A stretch of 35,290 nt of DNA from an uncultured Burkholderiales bacterium (GCA_903832625.1 CAILCI010000075.1:1-35290), one strand, 5' to 3'; counted from the first letter of the stretch, positions 1-8,910 are shown. Numbers and translations are program-made. The notes: a model not told the origin generated them from the letters alone.

Positions 1-659
1 ACCTGTCGCAACGGCACATCGATGCGATCAATCATTTGCGCCACTTGGTCAAGTCGTGCGGCTATATCGGTCACAAAAAGCTGGTTGGTCCGAGGCTCGG
101 CCATCACACTGCCGCGAACACTCAAAACGCGAGCGCTTGTGTTGGCGAGCGGTGGGTTCAGCCCACCCGCAGCGGCAATGGCACTGTTGTGAGACACCGA
201 AGCGCCCAAGACATGTTGCACCACATCGTGCGCTTTGGCGTAATTCAGGGCAAACGCACGGGTTTGCAATGGCTCTAAATTTTGAATAGCCAATCGGCTT
301 TCAAACTCCAACTTGTCACTGGCAGCGACTTCTGCACGCGGCGCAATCCAAATCACATTGCCCTGATGGCGTACCGTCAACCCCTTGGCTTGGGCAATGA
401 TGTTGAGCACCTGATCCCACGGGACTTTTTGCAAATGCAAACTGAGCGACCCCGTCACGCTATCGGATGTCACCACATTCAGACCCGTAAAGTCAGCCAC
501 CACCTGCAATGCCGAGCGCACCTCGATCGAGGCGAAATTCAGCGTCATGGGCTCACCGGTAAAACGTGGCTCTTGTCCCTCATGAGTCATCGCGTTTGAT
601 GGGTTGAGCCACAGCATCCATCCCAATAAAACACATACGCCACGGCTGCGCACTTGCAT
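1..659 (-). CDS. pilQ: PilQ-type secretin, N-terminal part (runs off the window)
   Basis: Outer-membrane secretin of a type IV pilus; the visible 219 codons are the N-terminus and the beta-barrel domain lies beyond base 1. Residues 1-23 form a signal peptide (hydrophobic VCVLLGWMLWL, then SNA). A secretin/TonB short N-terminal (STN) domain follows at about 38-95 (LNFASIEVRSALQVVADFTG), then an N1/KH-like domain at about 125-219 ending in AEPRTNQLFVTDIAARLDQV and MIDRIDVPLRQ, typical of PilQ. The start is the ATG at 659, preceded by a strong AGAGGTGG ribosome binding site 6-8 bases upstream. It is the third gene of the operon, 23 bases after the PilO-PilP fusion. Odd: PilQ of this group usually carries AMIN (peptidoglycan-binding) domains between signal peptide and STN, and none is present. 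The family call is firm; PilQ rather than another T4P-type secretin rests partly on context. Confidence 0.9.
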   Translation of the reverse strand, partial: MQVRSRGVCVLLGWMLWLNPSNAMTHEGQEPRFTGEPMTLNFASIEVRSALQVVADFTGLNVVTSDSVTGSLSLHLQKVPWDQVLNIIAQAKGLTVRHQGNVIWIAPRAEVAASDKLEFESRLAIQNLEPLQTRAFALNYAKAHDVVQHVLGASVSHNSAIAAAGGLNPPLANTSARVLSVRGSVMAEPRTNQLFVTDIAARLDQVAQMIDRIDVPLRQ

Positions 660-682
660 CTTTGCCACCTCTTGAAATCTCA

Positions 683-1684
683 CTACAACGCAGTTTTGTT
701 CGCCAGAGGCAACTTCACAGTACGCGCCAACCATGCGCCACTGGTGTCAAGCACCAGCTCACGCAACACCAACTCATGGGGCTTGATGTCCACAATTTGA
801 CCCAAGTCCTTACCTAAAAAATCACCCACTCGGAGTATAAAAATCGATGACTCAGCCGCCTGTCCAGACTTGAGGCGCAGCACGGCTGCCAACTTGGACG
901 GATTCGCAATTTGGCCCACGTATTCAATGGCTTGAAGTGGGATTTTTTCTAAAGGATGCAGCGGGTGCTGTGCCAACTTTGGCAAACCTGTAGCCGTTCG
1001 ACGCCAATAATCGACTTGTTGAGCTTGTTGCCAACGCTGCGCATCAAGTGGCTCTTGTCGTGCCGAGGTGTCAGCCTGCTCAATGCCAGCCAAGCCCCAT
1101 GCTGCTGGGGTTGCGATGTCTTCATAAGGCACGACATAACGCATGTGAATCACCGCGCCTTGACCTTGGTCGCTGGACATGTTGAGGCCGCTCAAATAAA
1201 CGTTGGGTACGCTTTGTTGAACTTGGTCTGACCATTTTTGCCATTGCGCCCATGAGCCCTTGACTTGAAAGTTCAAAACCTGCTGCTTGAGGTGCCTGGG
1301 ATGGCTGGTATTTTGGGTTTCTTGAACCACCGAGCTGAAATGATTCACCACCAACCCCTCTTGGTGTGCCAGCCGTTGCAAGTCTGACAGCACCTTGCCC
1401 AAGGATTGTTGATTCAACAACTTGTGCTCATTTTTGAGTATGTCAATTTGAGCTTCTAAGCGTTGGATTTGCTGTTCCAGCGCTTCTACATCCATTTTTT
1501 CTATCGCAATTTGGTCTTGCGCTTCAAGACTGGTTTGTAATGCCTGCCAATTTGCAACAAAAAAGGGCGCGCACATCAAAACACCAACGCCCCCAGCGAC
1601 CACCAGCGATATACGTTTGTGCTGCGCAGACCATCGCACCCACTGCGTGGCGACTTGGGTCAATGCAACGCGTCTGACAAGCAT
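683..1684 (-). CDS. PilO-PilP fusion protein of the type IV pilus alignment complex
   Basis: One reading frame joins two inner-membrane pilus proteins that are normally separate. Numbering from the ATG: a short cytoplasmic tail, one transmembrane helix at about 25-42 (ISLVVAGGVGVLMCAPFFVA), a coiled coil at about 51-95 (EALEQQIQRLEAQIDILKN), then a PilO/GspM-like periplasmic ferredoxin-fold region to about 190. After a linker comes a PilP domain at about 240-333, recognised by PLEKIPLQAIEYVGQI, VGDFLGKDLGQIVDI and HELVLRELVLDTSGAWL. Free PilP is a lipoprotein that binds PilQ; here no lipobox exists and the PilO helix supplies the anchor. The ATG at 1684 overlaps the upstream TGA by one base (TGATG), with AAAGGG about six bases upstream; a TTG at 1687 is an alternative. 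The two-domain reading is from sequence motifs; the function is from family knowledge. Confidence 0.88.
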   Translation of the reverse strand: MLVRRVALTQVATQWVRWSAQHKRISLVVAGGVGVLMCAPFFVANWQALQTSLEAQDQIAIEKMDVEALEQQIQRLEAQIDILKNEHKLLNQQSLGKVLSDLQRLAHQEGLVVNHFSSVVQETQNTSHPRHLKQQVLNFQVKGSWAQWQKWSDQVQQSVPNVYLSGLNMSSDQGQGAVIHMRYVVPYEDIATPAAWGLAGIEQADTSARQEPLDAQRWQQAQQVDYWRRTATGLPKLAQHPLHPLEKIPLQAIEYVGQIANPSKLAAVLRLKSGQAAESSIFILRVGDFLGKDLGQIVDIKPHELVLRELVLDTSGAWLARTVKLPLANKTAL

Positions 1685-2883
1685 CAACTGCCCTTTAGCT
1701 CACCAAAGGCTTTGAAGCCCCAAACGGGCAAGGCCGATTCGTTTGAAATACCCAGACGCTCAACAGTGGGCTTTTGTGCCCAAACGGGCAAGGCTGCCAA
1801 TTGAGCCAGCGCTTGGTGCACGCCCTCAGCGCTCAACGCCTGACCTTGAATGACCCAATCTTTGTTTTGCACAGAAATGTCTGAAATCCATACGTCTGAT
1901 CCTATTTGCGACAGTGCTGAACGCCACAAATCGACATGTTGGCGTTGCTCTTGATGGCCAAGCAACCATTGCTGAGTTTGGGTATTCAATTTGAGAATTT
2001 GTTCGAGTTGTTGTTGTTTCTTTTGGTTGGCGCTGAGCGCTTGTTGAATGGCAAACCCTTGACTCAAACTGCTCATGACCTGCTCGGTTTTGTAGGCCAA
2101 ACCTGCCGAAACGGTGACGGCCAACAAGACACCCGCACTCAAGCAGGCCATCAATTGAAAGGCCCACATCCTTTGCTGGCGTTGTTGTTGCTCAAGGCGA
2201 TATGGATAAAAGTTAAATGCCTCATCTTTTGACCAAGCGGACAACGCCAATCCACACGCCTCTTGGCATTGCAAAACACCCGATGCAGTCACGTTGGGCT
2301 GATTCACAAAAGTACCAAACGTCGCCAATCGGCGTAGAGCATCTGCGCTAGGCTCAATGGCGTAAATGGGCAAACCCAAGGCCTTGGAGACTTGTTTGAA
2401 GGCTCGCACCTGAGCGCTGTGTGTCATGGCAGCGCGATAGGCCACGTCTTGCGTGTCTTGTTTAAGGGAATGTTGCGTCAAGGGCTGATAGTCGACACAA
2501 AACTGATCTGCCAATTGCAAGCGTCCGTGCAACAACTCGGCAGTGAGTTGAAACGCCAAATCCTCTTGGCTCAACTCTGCGGGCAATGACAGCACGCAAC
2601 TGTTCACATCTGTATCGGCCACAGAAAAGCTGATGTGCTGCGGCTCTAAATCGCGTGCGAGCAAATATTTTTTGAGCCAAATACCCAATTCGACCGGATG
2701 GATCAGCTCTGTTTTCGAAACAAAACTGGCGGTCGCAGCCAAATGGTCGGCACAATACACTTGATCGGGCGCATCGCGTCCACCTGCGATGACCACCAAT
2801 TGAGCGCTGCCATGGCACAAGCTCAGTCCAGCCGAACACATTCGATCAACTTTACGCCCACCAGAAAGACTATTTTGTTTCAT
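1684..2883 (-). CDS. PilM-PilN fusion protein with a degenerate, shortened PilM domain
   Basis: A 399-residue protein combining a PilM-like cytoplasmic domain with PilN. Residues 1-220 resemble the first half of PilM: AGLSLCHGSAQLVVI stands where PilM has a phosphate loop like DIGSSSVK, and PAELSQEDLAFQLTAELL plus PIYAIEPSADALRRL match the SHS2 part. The C-terminal ATPase half of PilM (normally about 350 residues) is missing. Residues 223-229 (FNFYPYR) correspond to the PilN N-terminal motif (INLLPYR type) that docks into PilM, followed by a transmembrane helix at about 240-263, a coiled coil at 276-310, and the PilN periplasmic domain (ISDISVQNKDWVIQGQALS). The start is the ATG at 2883. It is the first gene of the operon and divergent from mrcA, the usual pilM position. 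The layout recalls GspL of type II secretion. ATP binding is doubtful. Confidence 0.85.
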   Translation of the reverse strand: MKQNSLSGGRKVDRMCSAGLSLCHGSAQLVVIAGGRDAPDQVYCADHLAATASFVSKTELIHPVELGIWLKKYLLARDLEPQHISFSVADTDVNSCVLSLPAELSQEDLAFQLTAELLHGRLQLADQFCVDYQPLTQHSLKQDTQDVAYRAAMTHSAQVRAFKQVSKALGLPIYAIEPSADALRRLATFGTFVNQPNVTASGVLQCQEACGLALSAWSKDEAFNFYPYRLEQQQRQQRMWAFQLMACLSAGVLLAVTVSAGLAYKTEQVMSSLSQGFAIQQALSANQKKQQQLEQILKLNTQTQQWLLGHQEQRQHVDLWRSALSQIGSDVWISDISVQNKDWVIQGQALSAEGVHQALAQLAALPVWAQKPTVERLGISNESALPVWGFKAFGELKGS

Positions 2884-3003
2884 CTTGAAACTACTTTTTA
2901 ATACAAAAGTTAGTTAATTGTGTATCAAAATCATAAGCATGTTGTGTAGCGAAAACTTAGGGTTTTTGTAATCCCCGCGCGGTTTTTATAATGCCAAACA
3001 CAT
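2884..3003. promoter_or_regulatory. Divergent promoter region between the pil operon and mrcA
   Basis: An AT-rich 120-base gap between two divergent genes. On the plus strand a perfect TATAAT lies at 2987-2992, only 11 bases before the mrcA ATG, so the mrcA transcript would start about five bases before its start codon; the -35 is weak (TTGTAA at 2966-2971, short spacer). On the minus strand TTGATA (2928-2923) and TGTATT (2905-2900) are 17 bases apart and could serve the pil operon. Both are visual matches only. Confidence 0.45.
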
Positions 3004-5376
3004 ATGGTGAACTCCTCCTCCCCAAATGGCGCTCAACAAAGCGTCACCTCCCCCAACACTCCTCGCTCGCTTTTAGGCCGTTTGCTCTTTTGGGCATTGG
3101 GTTTGGCGGCTGCGGGCATGGTGGCGATTGGCTTGCTTTTGGGTGTGGCGCTGGCCATGATTTACCCCCAGTTGCCTGATATTTCTGACCTGTCAGATTA
3201 CCGACCAAAGCTCTCAATGCGGGTGTACTCGCTTGAAGGCACGGTCATTGGTGAGTTTGGCGAAGAGCGGCGCAACCTCACGCCTTTCAAAGACATTCCC
3301 AAAGTCATGAAAGACGCTGTACTCGCGATTGAAGACGCTCGCTTTTACCAACACGGCGGGGTGGACTACATCGGTTTATTGCGCGCCAGCATTGCCAACT
3401 TAGGTCGCGCCAAAAGCCAAGGCGCGTCCACCATCACCATGCAGGTCGCACGCAATGTTTACCTGAGTTCTGAGAAAACTTTCACCCGCAAAATTTACGA
3501 AATTTTGCTGACTACCAAGCTAGAGCACATGCTCAGCAAAGATCAGATTTTCGAAATCTATCTCAACCAAATTTATTTGGGCAACCGTGCCTACGGTTTT
3601 GCGGCTGCATCTGAGGCTTATTTTGGCAAGCCCATCAAAGATATTTCTATTGCGGAAGCCGCTATGTTGGCGGGTTTGCCCAAAGCCCCTTCCGCCTATA
3701 ACCCCATCAGTAATCCAAAGCGTGCGCGTTCGCGCCAGCTCTACATCATTGAGCGCATGCAAGATCAGGGATTCATTACCGCAGCCCAAGCCGAAGCGGC
3801 CAAAGCACAAGAGCTGAAAATTCGCACCGTCTACAGCAACCAAAACACGCACTCTGAGTTTGTCGCCGAAATGGCGCGCCAACTCATGTTCGCTCAATAC
3901 GGCAGCGATATTTACACACGTGGCTTGAACGTCTACACCACCATCCGAGTCAGCGACCAACAAGCCGCTTATGCCGCCTTGCGCCAAGGTATTTTGGATT
4001 TTGAGCGCCGCCAACACTACCGCGGACCTGAAAAATTCATCAACCTACCCGCCGATAAAAGCGAACGCGAGGATGCCATTGATGACGCGCTGATCGAGCA
4101 AGGCGATAAAGGCGATTTACTGGCCGCCGTTGTGCTTGAAGCCACACCCAAAAAAGTACGTGTGATGCGCCAAAACAGTGAAGAAATTGAGATCACAGGC
4201 GAAGGCTTGCAACCCGTGCAATCGGGCTTGTCAGATAAAGCAGCGCCCAATATCAAGCTGCGCCCGGGCGCTTTGGTGCGCATTGCCAAGACACCTAAAA
4301 ACACCTGGGAAATCACCCAACTGCCTGAAGTCGAAGGCGCTTTTGTGTCATTGGATCCCCGCAACGGCGGCATCCGCGCATTGGTGGGCGGTTTTGACTT
4401 CGATAAAAACAAGTTCAACCACGTCACCCAAGCTTGGCGCCAGCCCGGCTCCAGCTTCAAACCGTTCATTTATTCGGCAGCGCTTGAAAAAGGTTTCACG
4501 CCCGCCACGGTGGTCAACGATGCGCCTTTGTTTTTTGATGCCAGCGTGACAGGCGGCCAGCCTTGGGAGCCTAAGAACTATGACGGCACATTTGACGGCC
4601 CCATGACGTTGCGCAAGGGTTTGGCCAAGTCCAAGAACATGATTTCGATTCGCATCTTGCAGTCCATTGGTGCGCAGTACGCACAAGATTGGGTATCTCA
4701 TTTTGGTTTCGATCCCGACAAGCATCCGCCTTACCTGACGATGGCGCTGGGCGCGGGCTCTGTCACGCCCATGCAAATGGCCACGGCGTATTCGGTGTTT
4801 GCGAATGGCGGCTATCGAGTCAACCCGTTTTTGATCAGCAAAGTGACCGACCAACTGGGCAAAGTGCTCTCCGAATACACACCACCCGAGTTAGACGAAT
4901 CAATGCGCGCCATTGATGCACGCAATGCCTTTGTGATGTGTAGTTTGCTGCAAGAGGTCACTCGCTCTGGCACGGCAGCGCGTGCGCAAGCAGTACTAAA
5001 ACGACCCGATTTGTACGGCAAAACTGGAACGACCAACGATTCCATGGATGCTTGGTTTGCTGGCTTTCAGCCCACCCTCGCGGCTGTTACTTGGATTGGC
5101 TATGACACGCCACGCAAATTGGGAGACCGTGAAACGGGCGGCGGTTTGAGCTTGCCCGTGTGGATCAACTACATGCAAACCGCCTTGCAAGGCGTGCCCG
5201 TGCAAGAAGTCATGCCTAGCGATGGACTGAGCCATGAGAACGGCGACTGGGCCTTTACCGAGTTCAGCCGAGGCGGCGGCGTGAGCAGCTTGGGGCTAGA
5301 CGCCAAGCCTTCTTCGACGGAGCCTTTGCCAGCGGGTGACGAGAAGAAACGAATTCTCGACTTGTTTACAAACTAA
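3004..5376 (+). CDS. mrcA: Penicillin-binding protein 1A, bifunctional peptidoglycan synthase
   Basis: A class A penicillin-binding protein that polymerises lipid II into glycan strands and crosslinks the peptides in the periplasm. The 790 residues start with a cytoplasmic tail and a membrane anchor at about 25-55. The glycosyltransferase family 51 domain has its catalytic glutamate in [13 protein letters not shown] (E110) and the motif [12 protein letters not shown] at about 140-151. A PBP1A-type insertion with an OB-like region precedes the transpeptidase domain, which has all three motifs: SxxK with nucleophile S483 ([10 protein letters not shown]), SxN at S543-K-N545, and KTGTT at 673-677. 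It is divergent from the pil operon, a classic proteobacterial arrangement. The ATG at 3004 gives an intact tail and helix. Its last 11 bases overlap the 3' end of cyaY on the other strand. Confidence 0.97.
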   Translation: MVNSSSPNGAQQSVTSPNTPRSLLGRLLFWALGLAAAGMVAIGLLLGVALAMIYPQLPDISDLSDYRPKLSMRVYSLEGTVIGEFGEERRNLTPFKDIPKVMKDAVLAIEDARFYQHGGVDYIGLLRASIANLGRAKSQGASTITMQVARNVYLSSEKTFTRKIYEILLTTKLEHMLSKDQIFEIYLNQIYLGNRAYGFAAASEAYFGKPIKDISIAEAAMLAGLPKAPSAYNPISNPKRARSRQLYIIERMQDQGFITAAQAEAAKAQELKIRTVYSNQNTHSEFVAEMARQLMFAQYGSDIYTRGLNVYTTIRVSDQQAAYAALRQGILDFERRQHYRGPEKFINLPADKSEREDAIDDALIEQGDKGDLLAAVVLEATPKKVRVMRQNSEEIEITGEGLQPVQSGLSDKAAPNIKLRPGALVRIAKTPKNTWEITQLPEVEGAFVSLDPRNGGIRALVGGFDFDKNKFNHVTQAWRQPGSSFKPFIYSAALEKGFTPATVVNDAPLFFDASVTGGQPWEPKNYDGTFDGPMTLRKGLAKSKNMISIRILQSIGAQYAQDWVSHFGFDPDKHPPYLTMALGAGSVTPMQMATAYSVFANGGYRVNPFLISKVTDQLGKVLSEYTPPELDESMRAIDARNAFVMCSLLQEVTRSGTAARAQAVLKRPDLYGKTGTTNDSMDAWFAGFQPTLAAVTWIGYDTPRKLGDRETGGGLSLPVWINYMQTALQGVPVQEVMPSDGLSHENGDWAFTEFSRGGGVSSLGLDAKPSSTEPLPAGDEKKRILDLFTN

Positions 5377-5695
5377 AGCGAAGCGCCTGGCCTGATTGGG
5401 CGCAGGCATCTTGAGTCAAGCGACTGAAAAACTCACCTTGGCCCTTGGTGTCTTGCCAATGTTGACCGTCAAAGCGAAAGTGGTAGCCGCCTGAACGCGC
5501 CGCCAACCACACCTCTTGCAGGGGTTTTTGCAGGTTGATGATGATTTGACTGCCATTGGTAAACACCAAGGTGATCATTCCACCCACGCGTTGGTTGTCG
5601 ATGTCCGCATCCTCATCGTCGTTGATGCGGTCACACGCCAGCTCCACTGATTTGAGCAGTTGTTCGGCGTGATTCATGAATTCGAGATCGGTCAT
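5366..5695 (-). CDS. cyaY: Frataxin-like iron-sulphur cluster assembly protein CyaY
   Basis: A small iron-binding regulator of iron-sulphur cluster assembly that binds the cysteine desulfurase IscS in the cytoplasm. The 109-residue length is typical. The acidic N-terminal helix ([14 protein letters not shown]) carries the iron-binding ridge, followed by the frataxin beta-sheet core: [36 protein letters not shown] and the tryptophan of [14 protein letters not shown]. The ATG at 5695 ([11 protein letters not shown]) is chosen because frataxins begin at this helix; a farther upstream in-frame start would run into lptM. It is divergent from lptM with only 12 bases between start codons, an arrangement also seen in enterobacteria (cyaY opposite yifL). 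The 3' end overlaps mrcA by 11 bases. Confidence 0.95.
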   Translation of the reverse strand: MTDLEFMNHAEQLLKSVELACDRINDDEDADIDNQRVGGMITLVFTNGSQIIINLQKPLQEVWLAARSGGYHFRFDGQHWQDTKGQGEFFSRLTQDACAQSGQALRFSL

Positions 5696-5707
5696 TACAA
5701 TTTGAGT

Positions 5708-5959
5708 ATGGGAAGCAAGCAATCAATTCTAGTCAGGGGCAGTGCCCTTGTTGTGTGTGTGGCCGCGTTTGGCGTCACGCTGTTAGCGGGCGGGTGCGGA
5801 CAAAAAGGCAGTTTGGTGCTGCCCAACGACCCAGACTTTAAACAACGCGCTACCTTGCCCGACATCATGCGACGTCAGCTCCCTGACCTGCCCGGCACCA
5901 GCAAGCCTGCGCAAGGCGCTGCCTCTGCGCCACTCGGCGCCGCCTCTGGCACGCCATAA
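5708..5959 (+). CDS. lptM: LPS translocon maturation lipoprotein LptM (YifL family)
   Basis: A small lipoprotein of 83 residues. The hydrophobic stretch [18 protein letters not shown] runs into cysteine 30, followed by [11 protein letters not shown], the hallmark CGxKGxLxLP motif of the YifL/LptM family. In enterobacteria LptM helps oxidative maturation of the LptD-LptE lipopolysaccharide translocon; that role is inferred here from the family. The ATG at 5708 places the lipobox correctly. The C-terminus is low-complexity ([14 protein letters not shown]). Starts of this gene and cyaY are 12 bases apart and divergent, so promoter elements must lie inside the neighbouring coding region. lysA follows after 25 bases, probably in the same transcript. 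Confidence 0.9.
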   Translation: MGSKQSILVRGSALVVCVAAFGVTLLAGGCGQKGSLVLPNDPDFKQRATLPDIMRRQLPDLPGTSKPAQGAASAPLGAASGTP

Positions 5960-5984
5960 TTTTTCAAACAGATTCGAGTTTTCA

Positions 5985-7259
5985 ATGTCTCACTCCGCAC
6001 TTGCTGGCGCTCCTTTTGTTGCCTACCGCCACAACGATTTGTATTTGGAAGACGTCAAGCTGTCCGACTTGGCGCGTGAATTCGGAACGCCTTTGTTCGT
6101 CTATTCCAAAGCCGCCATGCTGCACGCCTTAGCCGCCTATCAACGCGGCTTTGCAGGGCGCAAAGCGCAAATTTGCTACGCCATGAAAGCCAATTCTTCT
6201 CTGGCTGTGCTGCAAGTGTTTGCCCAAGCCGGATGCGGCTTTGACATTGTCTCGGGCGGTGAGTTGGTGCGGGTATTAGCCGCTGGTGGCGACGCCAAAA
6301 AGATTATTTTTTCAGGCGTAGGTAAAACTCGCGCCGAGATGAAGCAAGCCCTCCAAGCTGGGATTGGCTGCTTCAACGTTGAAAGCGAAGCCGAGTTGGA
6401 TGTGTTGAGTGAAGTTGCCCTGAGCCTTGGTACACAAGCGCCTGTGAGCTTGCGTGTCAACCCCAATGTGGATCCGAAAACCCATCCCTACATTTCAACT
6501 GGGCTCAAGGGCAATAAATTTGGCGTGGCACACGAAAGCGCCGTGCAGGTCTACCAACACGCAGCTCGCTTGGCGGGGCTGAAAGTGGTGGGCATTGATT
6601 GCCACATTGGCTCGCAAATCACCGAAACAACACCTTATTTAGATGCCATGGATCGCATCTTGGATTTGGTGGCTGAGATTGAAAAAGCTGGCATCGCCAT
6701 CCATCACATCGATTTTGGAGGCGGCTTGGGCATCAACTACAACGGCGACACACCGCCGCAGGCCGATGCGCTGTGGGCGCAGTTGCTCGCCAAACTCGAT
6801 GCACGCGGCTACGGACAGCGCCAACTCATGATCGAGCCAGGTCGCTCACTGGTGGGCAATGCAGGCGTGTGCTTGAGCGAGGTGATTTACACCAAACTCG
6901 GTGAACAAAAAAACTTTTGCATCGTGGACGCAGCCATGAACGATTTGCCGCGCCCCGCCATGTACGAGGCGTTTCACCAAATTGCGGCCTTGCAACCCCG
7001 GGCGGGCGAAGTCATCACTTACGACGTGGTGGGCCCGATCTGCGAAAGTGGCGACTGGCTGGGCCGAGACCGCGCGCTCAATGTCCAAAGCGGCGACTTG
7101 CTGGCTGTGCTTTCAGCAGGAGCCTATTGCATGAGCATGTCCAGCAACTACAACACCCGTGGCCGTCCTGCGGAGGTTTTGGTAGATGGCGCAAACGTGC
7201 ATTTGATACGCCAGCGCGAAACCGCGTTTGACACTTTCGGCTTGGAGCGCTTGGTCTAA
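5985..7259 (+). CDS. lysA: Diaminopimelate decarboxylase
   Basis: A PLP enzyme catalysing the last step of lysine synthesis, meso-diaminopimelate to L-lysine plus CO2, in the cytoplasm. Its 424 residues match the family. The PLP lysine is K68 in CYAMKANSS. The alanine-racemase-fold barrel has CHIGSQIT (about 207) and HIDFGGGLGINY (phosphate binding), then EPGRSLVGNAG. The second half of the active site is VGPICESGDWLGRDR (the cysteine of the CESGD motif) and GAYCMSMSSNYN near the C-terminus. The ATG at 5985 gives a normal N-terminus. It lies 25 bases downstream of lptM, a widespread proteobacterial pairing, and is convergent with msrQ eight bases after its stop. Confidence 0.97.
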   Translation: MSHSALAGAPFVAYRHNDLYLEDVKLSDLAREFGTPLFVYSKAAMLHALAAYQRGFAGRKAQICYAMKANSSLAVLQVFAQAGCGFDIVSGGELVRVLAAGGDAKKIIFSGVGKTRAEMKQALQAGIGCFNVESEAELDVLSEVALSLGTQAPVSLRVNPNVDPKTHPYISTGLKGNKFGVAHESAVQVYQHAARLAGLKVVGIDCHIGSQITETTPYLDAMDRILDLVAEIEKAGIAIHHIDFGGGLGINYNGDTPPQADALWAQLLAKLDARGYGQRQLMIEPGRSLVGNAGVCLSEVIYTKLGEQKNFCIVDAAMNDLPRPAMYEAFHQIAALQPRAGEVITYDVVGPICESGDWLGRDRALNVQSGDLLAVLSAGAYCMSMSSNYNTRGRPAEVLVDGANVHLIRQRETAFDTFGLERLV

Positions 7260-7267
7260 GGTTTGAC

Positions 7268-7894
7268 TTATCTCTGTGACTTTGGCGAAGGCCTGAACTT
7301 ATTCCAAATCCGCCAGGCCAGCAAGCCACCCAAAATCACGCCATAGAGCCAGACTTCGGCAAAGTTGTGTTTGCCTGCGCGCATCCACCAAAAATGCAGC
7401 ACAGCCAAACCCGCTACGGCATACACAGCCATGTGTAGTTGCTTCCAGCGTTTAGCACCGAGGCGCTGTATGGCCGCGTTAAAGGAAGTCACAGCCAAAG
7501 CCGTCAGCAAGACAAAGCCGCTAAAGCCCACCAAAATAAACGGGCGCTTGGCAATGTCTTTGGCAATGTCTTCCCATTCAAAGCCCATGTCAAACCAGCT
7601 GTAGCAAAGCAGGTGCAAGAAGACATAAAAATAGACAAACAAGCCCAACATACGACGAAGTCGCAACAGCTCAGGCACGCCAGCTGTCACACGCAGCGGC
7701 GAGACGGACAGCACAACGCACAAGGCGCGCATTGTCCAGTCGCCTGTGGCGCGAATCAAAAACTCTGCTGGGTTGGCGCCCAAGCTGTCTTGCACAACCC
7801 CCAAAATCAGCCCCGCAAAGGGTAGCAAACAAAGTGCAAACACGAGCGGTTTGCAAGCTGCGTGGCGCAATGCGGCGCGAATCGAGGCTTTCAT
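7268..7894 (-). CDS. msrQ: MsrQ, haem-binding membrane subunit of the MsrPQ methionine sulfoxide reductase
   Basis: An inner-membrane b-type haem protein (YedZ family, ferric-reductase-like fold) that passes electrons from the respiratory chain to periplasmic MsrP, which repairs oxidised methionines. About 208 residues with roughly six hydrophobic helices. Histidines in helices, such as FVYFYVFLHLLCYSWFD, RWKQLHMAVYAVAGLAVLHF and the RRMLGLFVY segment, match the family's haem ligand region. The ATG at 7894 is five bases after the msrP stop; a TTG at 7903 overlapping the msrP stop would add three residues. Co-transcribed with msrP upstream. Confidence 0.95.
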   Translation of the reverse strand: MKASIRAALRHAACKPLVFALCLLPFAGLILGVVQDSLGANPAEFLIRATGDWTMRALCVVLSVSPLRVTAGVPELLRLRRMLGLFVYFYVFLHLLCYSWFDMGFEWEDIAKDIAKRPFILVGFSGFVLLTALAVTSFNAAIQRLGAKRWKQLHMAVYAVAGLAVLHFWWMRAGKHNFAEVWLYGVILGGLLAWRIWNKFRPSPKSQR

Positions 7895-7899
7895 TTGGA

Positions 7900-8910
7900 T
7901 CAAAACAGCTTTTTCAAATCCATACCTGCGTACAAAGAACCGACTTGCGCCTCATAGCCGTTGAGCATCAAGGTTTTACGCTTTTTCGCAAACAAGCCGT
8001 CTTCGCCAATGCGACGCTCGCTGGCTTGACTCCAACGGGGGTGGTCCACATTGGGATTGACGTTGGAATAAAAACCATATTCTTGTGGCGCTGCACGTCC
8101 CCAAGAGTTGGTGGGCTGCTTGTCTAAAAAGCGAATGCGAACAATGCTTTTGGCACTTTTAAAGCCGTATTTCCAAGGCACCACCAAACGCACGGGTGCG
8201 CCGTTTTGGTTGGGCAACACTTCGCCATACATGCCAAAGCTCAGAAGCGTGAGCGGGTGCATGGCCTCATCCAAGCGCAGACCTTCCACATACGGCCAAT
8301 CGAGCACACGCGAGGCCACGCCGGGCATGGTTTTAGGATCGGCCAAGGTGGTGAATTCGATGAATTTGGCGCTGCCCAGTGGTTCAGCCCGTTTGATGAG
8401 GGCGGCCAGCGAATAGCCAACCCAAGGAATCACCATTGACCAGCCTTCCACGCAGCGCATTCGGTAAATGCGCTCCTCCAAAGGGCTGAGTTTGAGCAAC
8501 TCTTCCATGCCGATGGTGAAGTCTTTTTTCACCAAACCTTCGACAGAAATAGACCACGGGTCGGTACGCAAGGTGTTGGCGTAGACGGCAGGTTGCGATT
8601 TGTCGGTGCCGAACTCGTAAAAATTGTTGTACGTGCTCGCGTCGGTGTAGGGCGTGATTTTTTCAATCACGTTGGCACCATCCACTTTGCTCGCCACTGT
8701 TTTGAGCGCTGAAAGTTTCCCGGGGCGGTTGACGGATTGCGCCAAGGCATCGCGCCCAGCCCAAGCCGCCAATGTGCCACCTCCCGCCAGGGCGGCCACT
8801 TGTTTGAGCCAGTCACGACGTTGTTGATACACGGCCTGAGGGGTGATGTCACTGCTCACAGGATGAATGAAGCCGCTGCTGCTGTGGGGTGTGTATCGGT
8901 TCATGGTCAT
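7900..8910 (-). CDS. msrP: MsrP, periplasmic molybdopterin methionine sulfoxide reductase catalytic subunit
   Basis: A Mo-molybdopterin enzyme (YedY family, sulfite-oxidase fold) that reduces methionine sulfoxide in periplasmic proteins. A twin-arginine signal is visible: [14 protein letters not shown] at about residues 31-44, ending near AGRDALAQS. Core motifs include [18 protein letters not shown], whose cysteine ligates molybdenum, then [34 protein letters not shown] and [26 protein letters not shown], which appears in pieces along the C-terminal third. The ATG at 8910 follows AGAAAG at suitable spacing; ATG 8904 and TTG 8925 are alternatives. msrQ follows immediately. Confidence 0.96.
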   Translation of the reverse strand: MTMNRYTPHSSSGFIHPVSSDITPQAVYQQRRDWLKQVAALAGGGTLAAWAGRDALAQSVNRPGKLSALKTVASKVDGANVIEKITPYTDASTYNNFYEFGTDKSQPAVYANTLRTDPWSISVEGLVKKDFTIGMEELLKLSPLEERIYRMRCVEGWSMVIPWVGYSLAALIKRAEPLGSAKFIEFTTLADPKTMPGVASRVLDWPYVEGLRLDEAMHPLTLLSFGMYGEVLPNQNGAPVRLVVPWKYGFKSAKSIVRIRFLDKQPTNSWGRAAPQEYGFYSNVNPNVDHPRWSQASERRIGEDGLFAKKRKTLMLNGYEAQVGSLYAGMDLKKLF

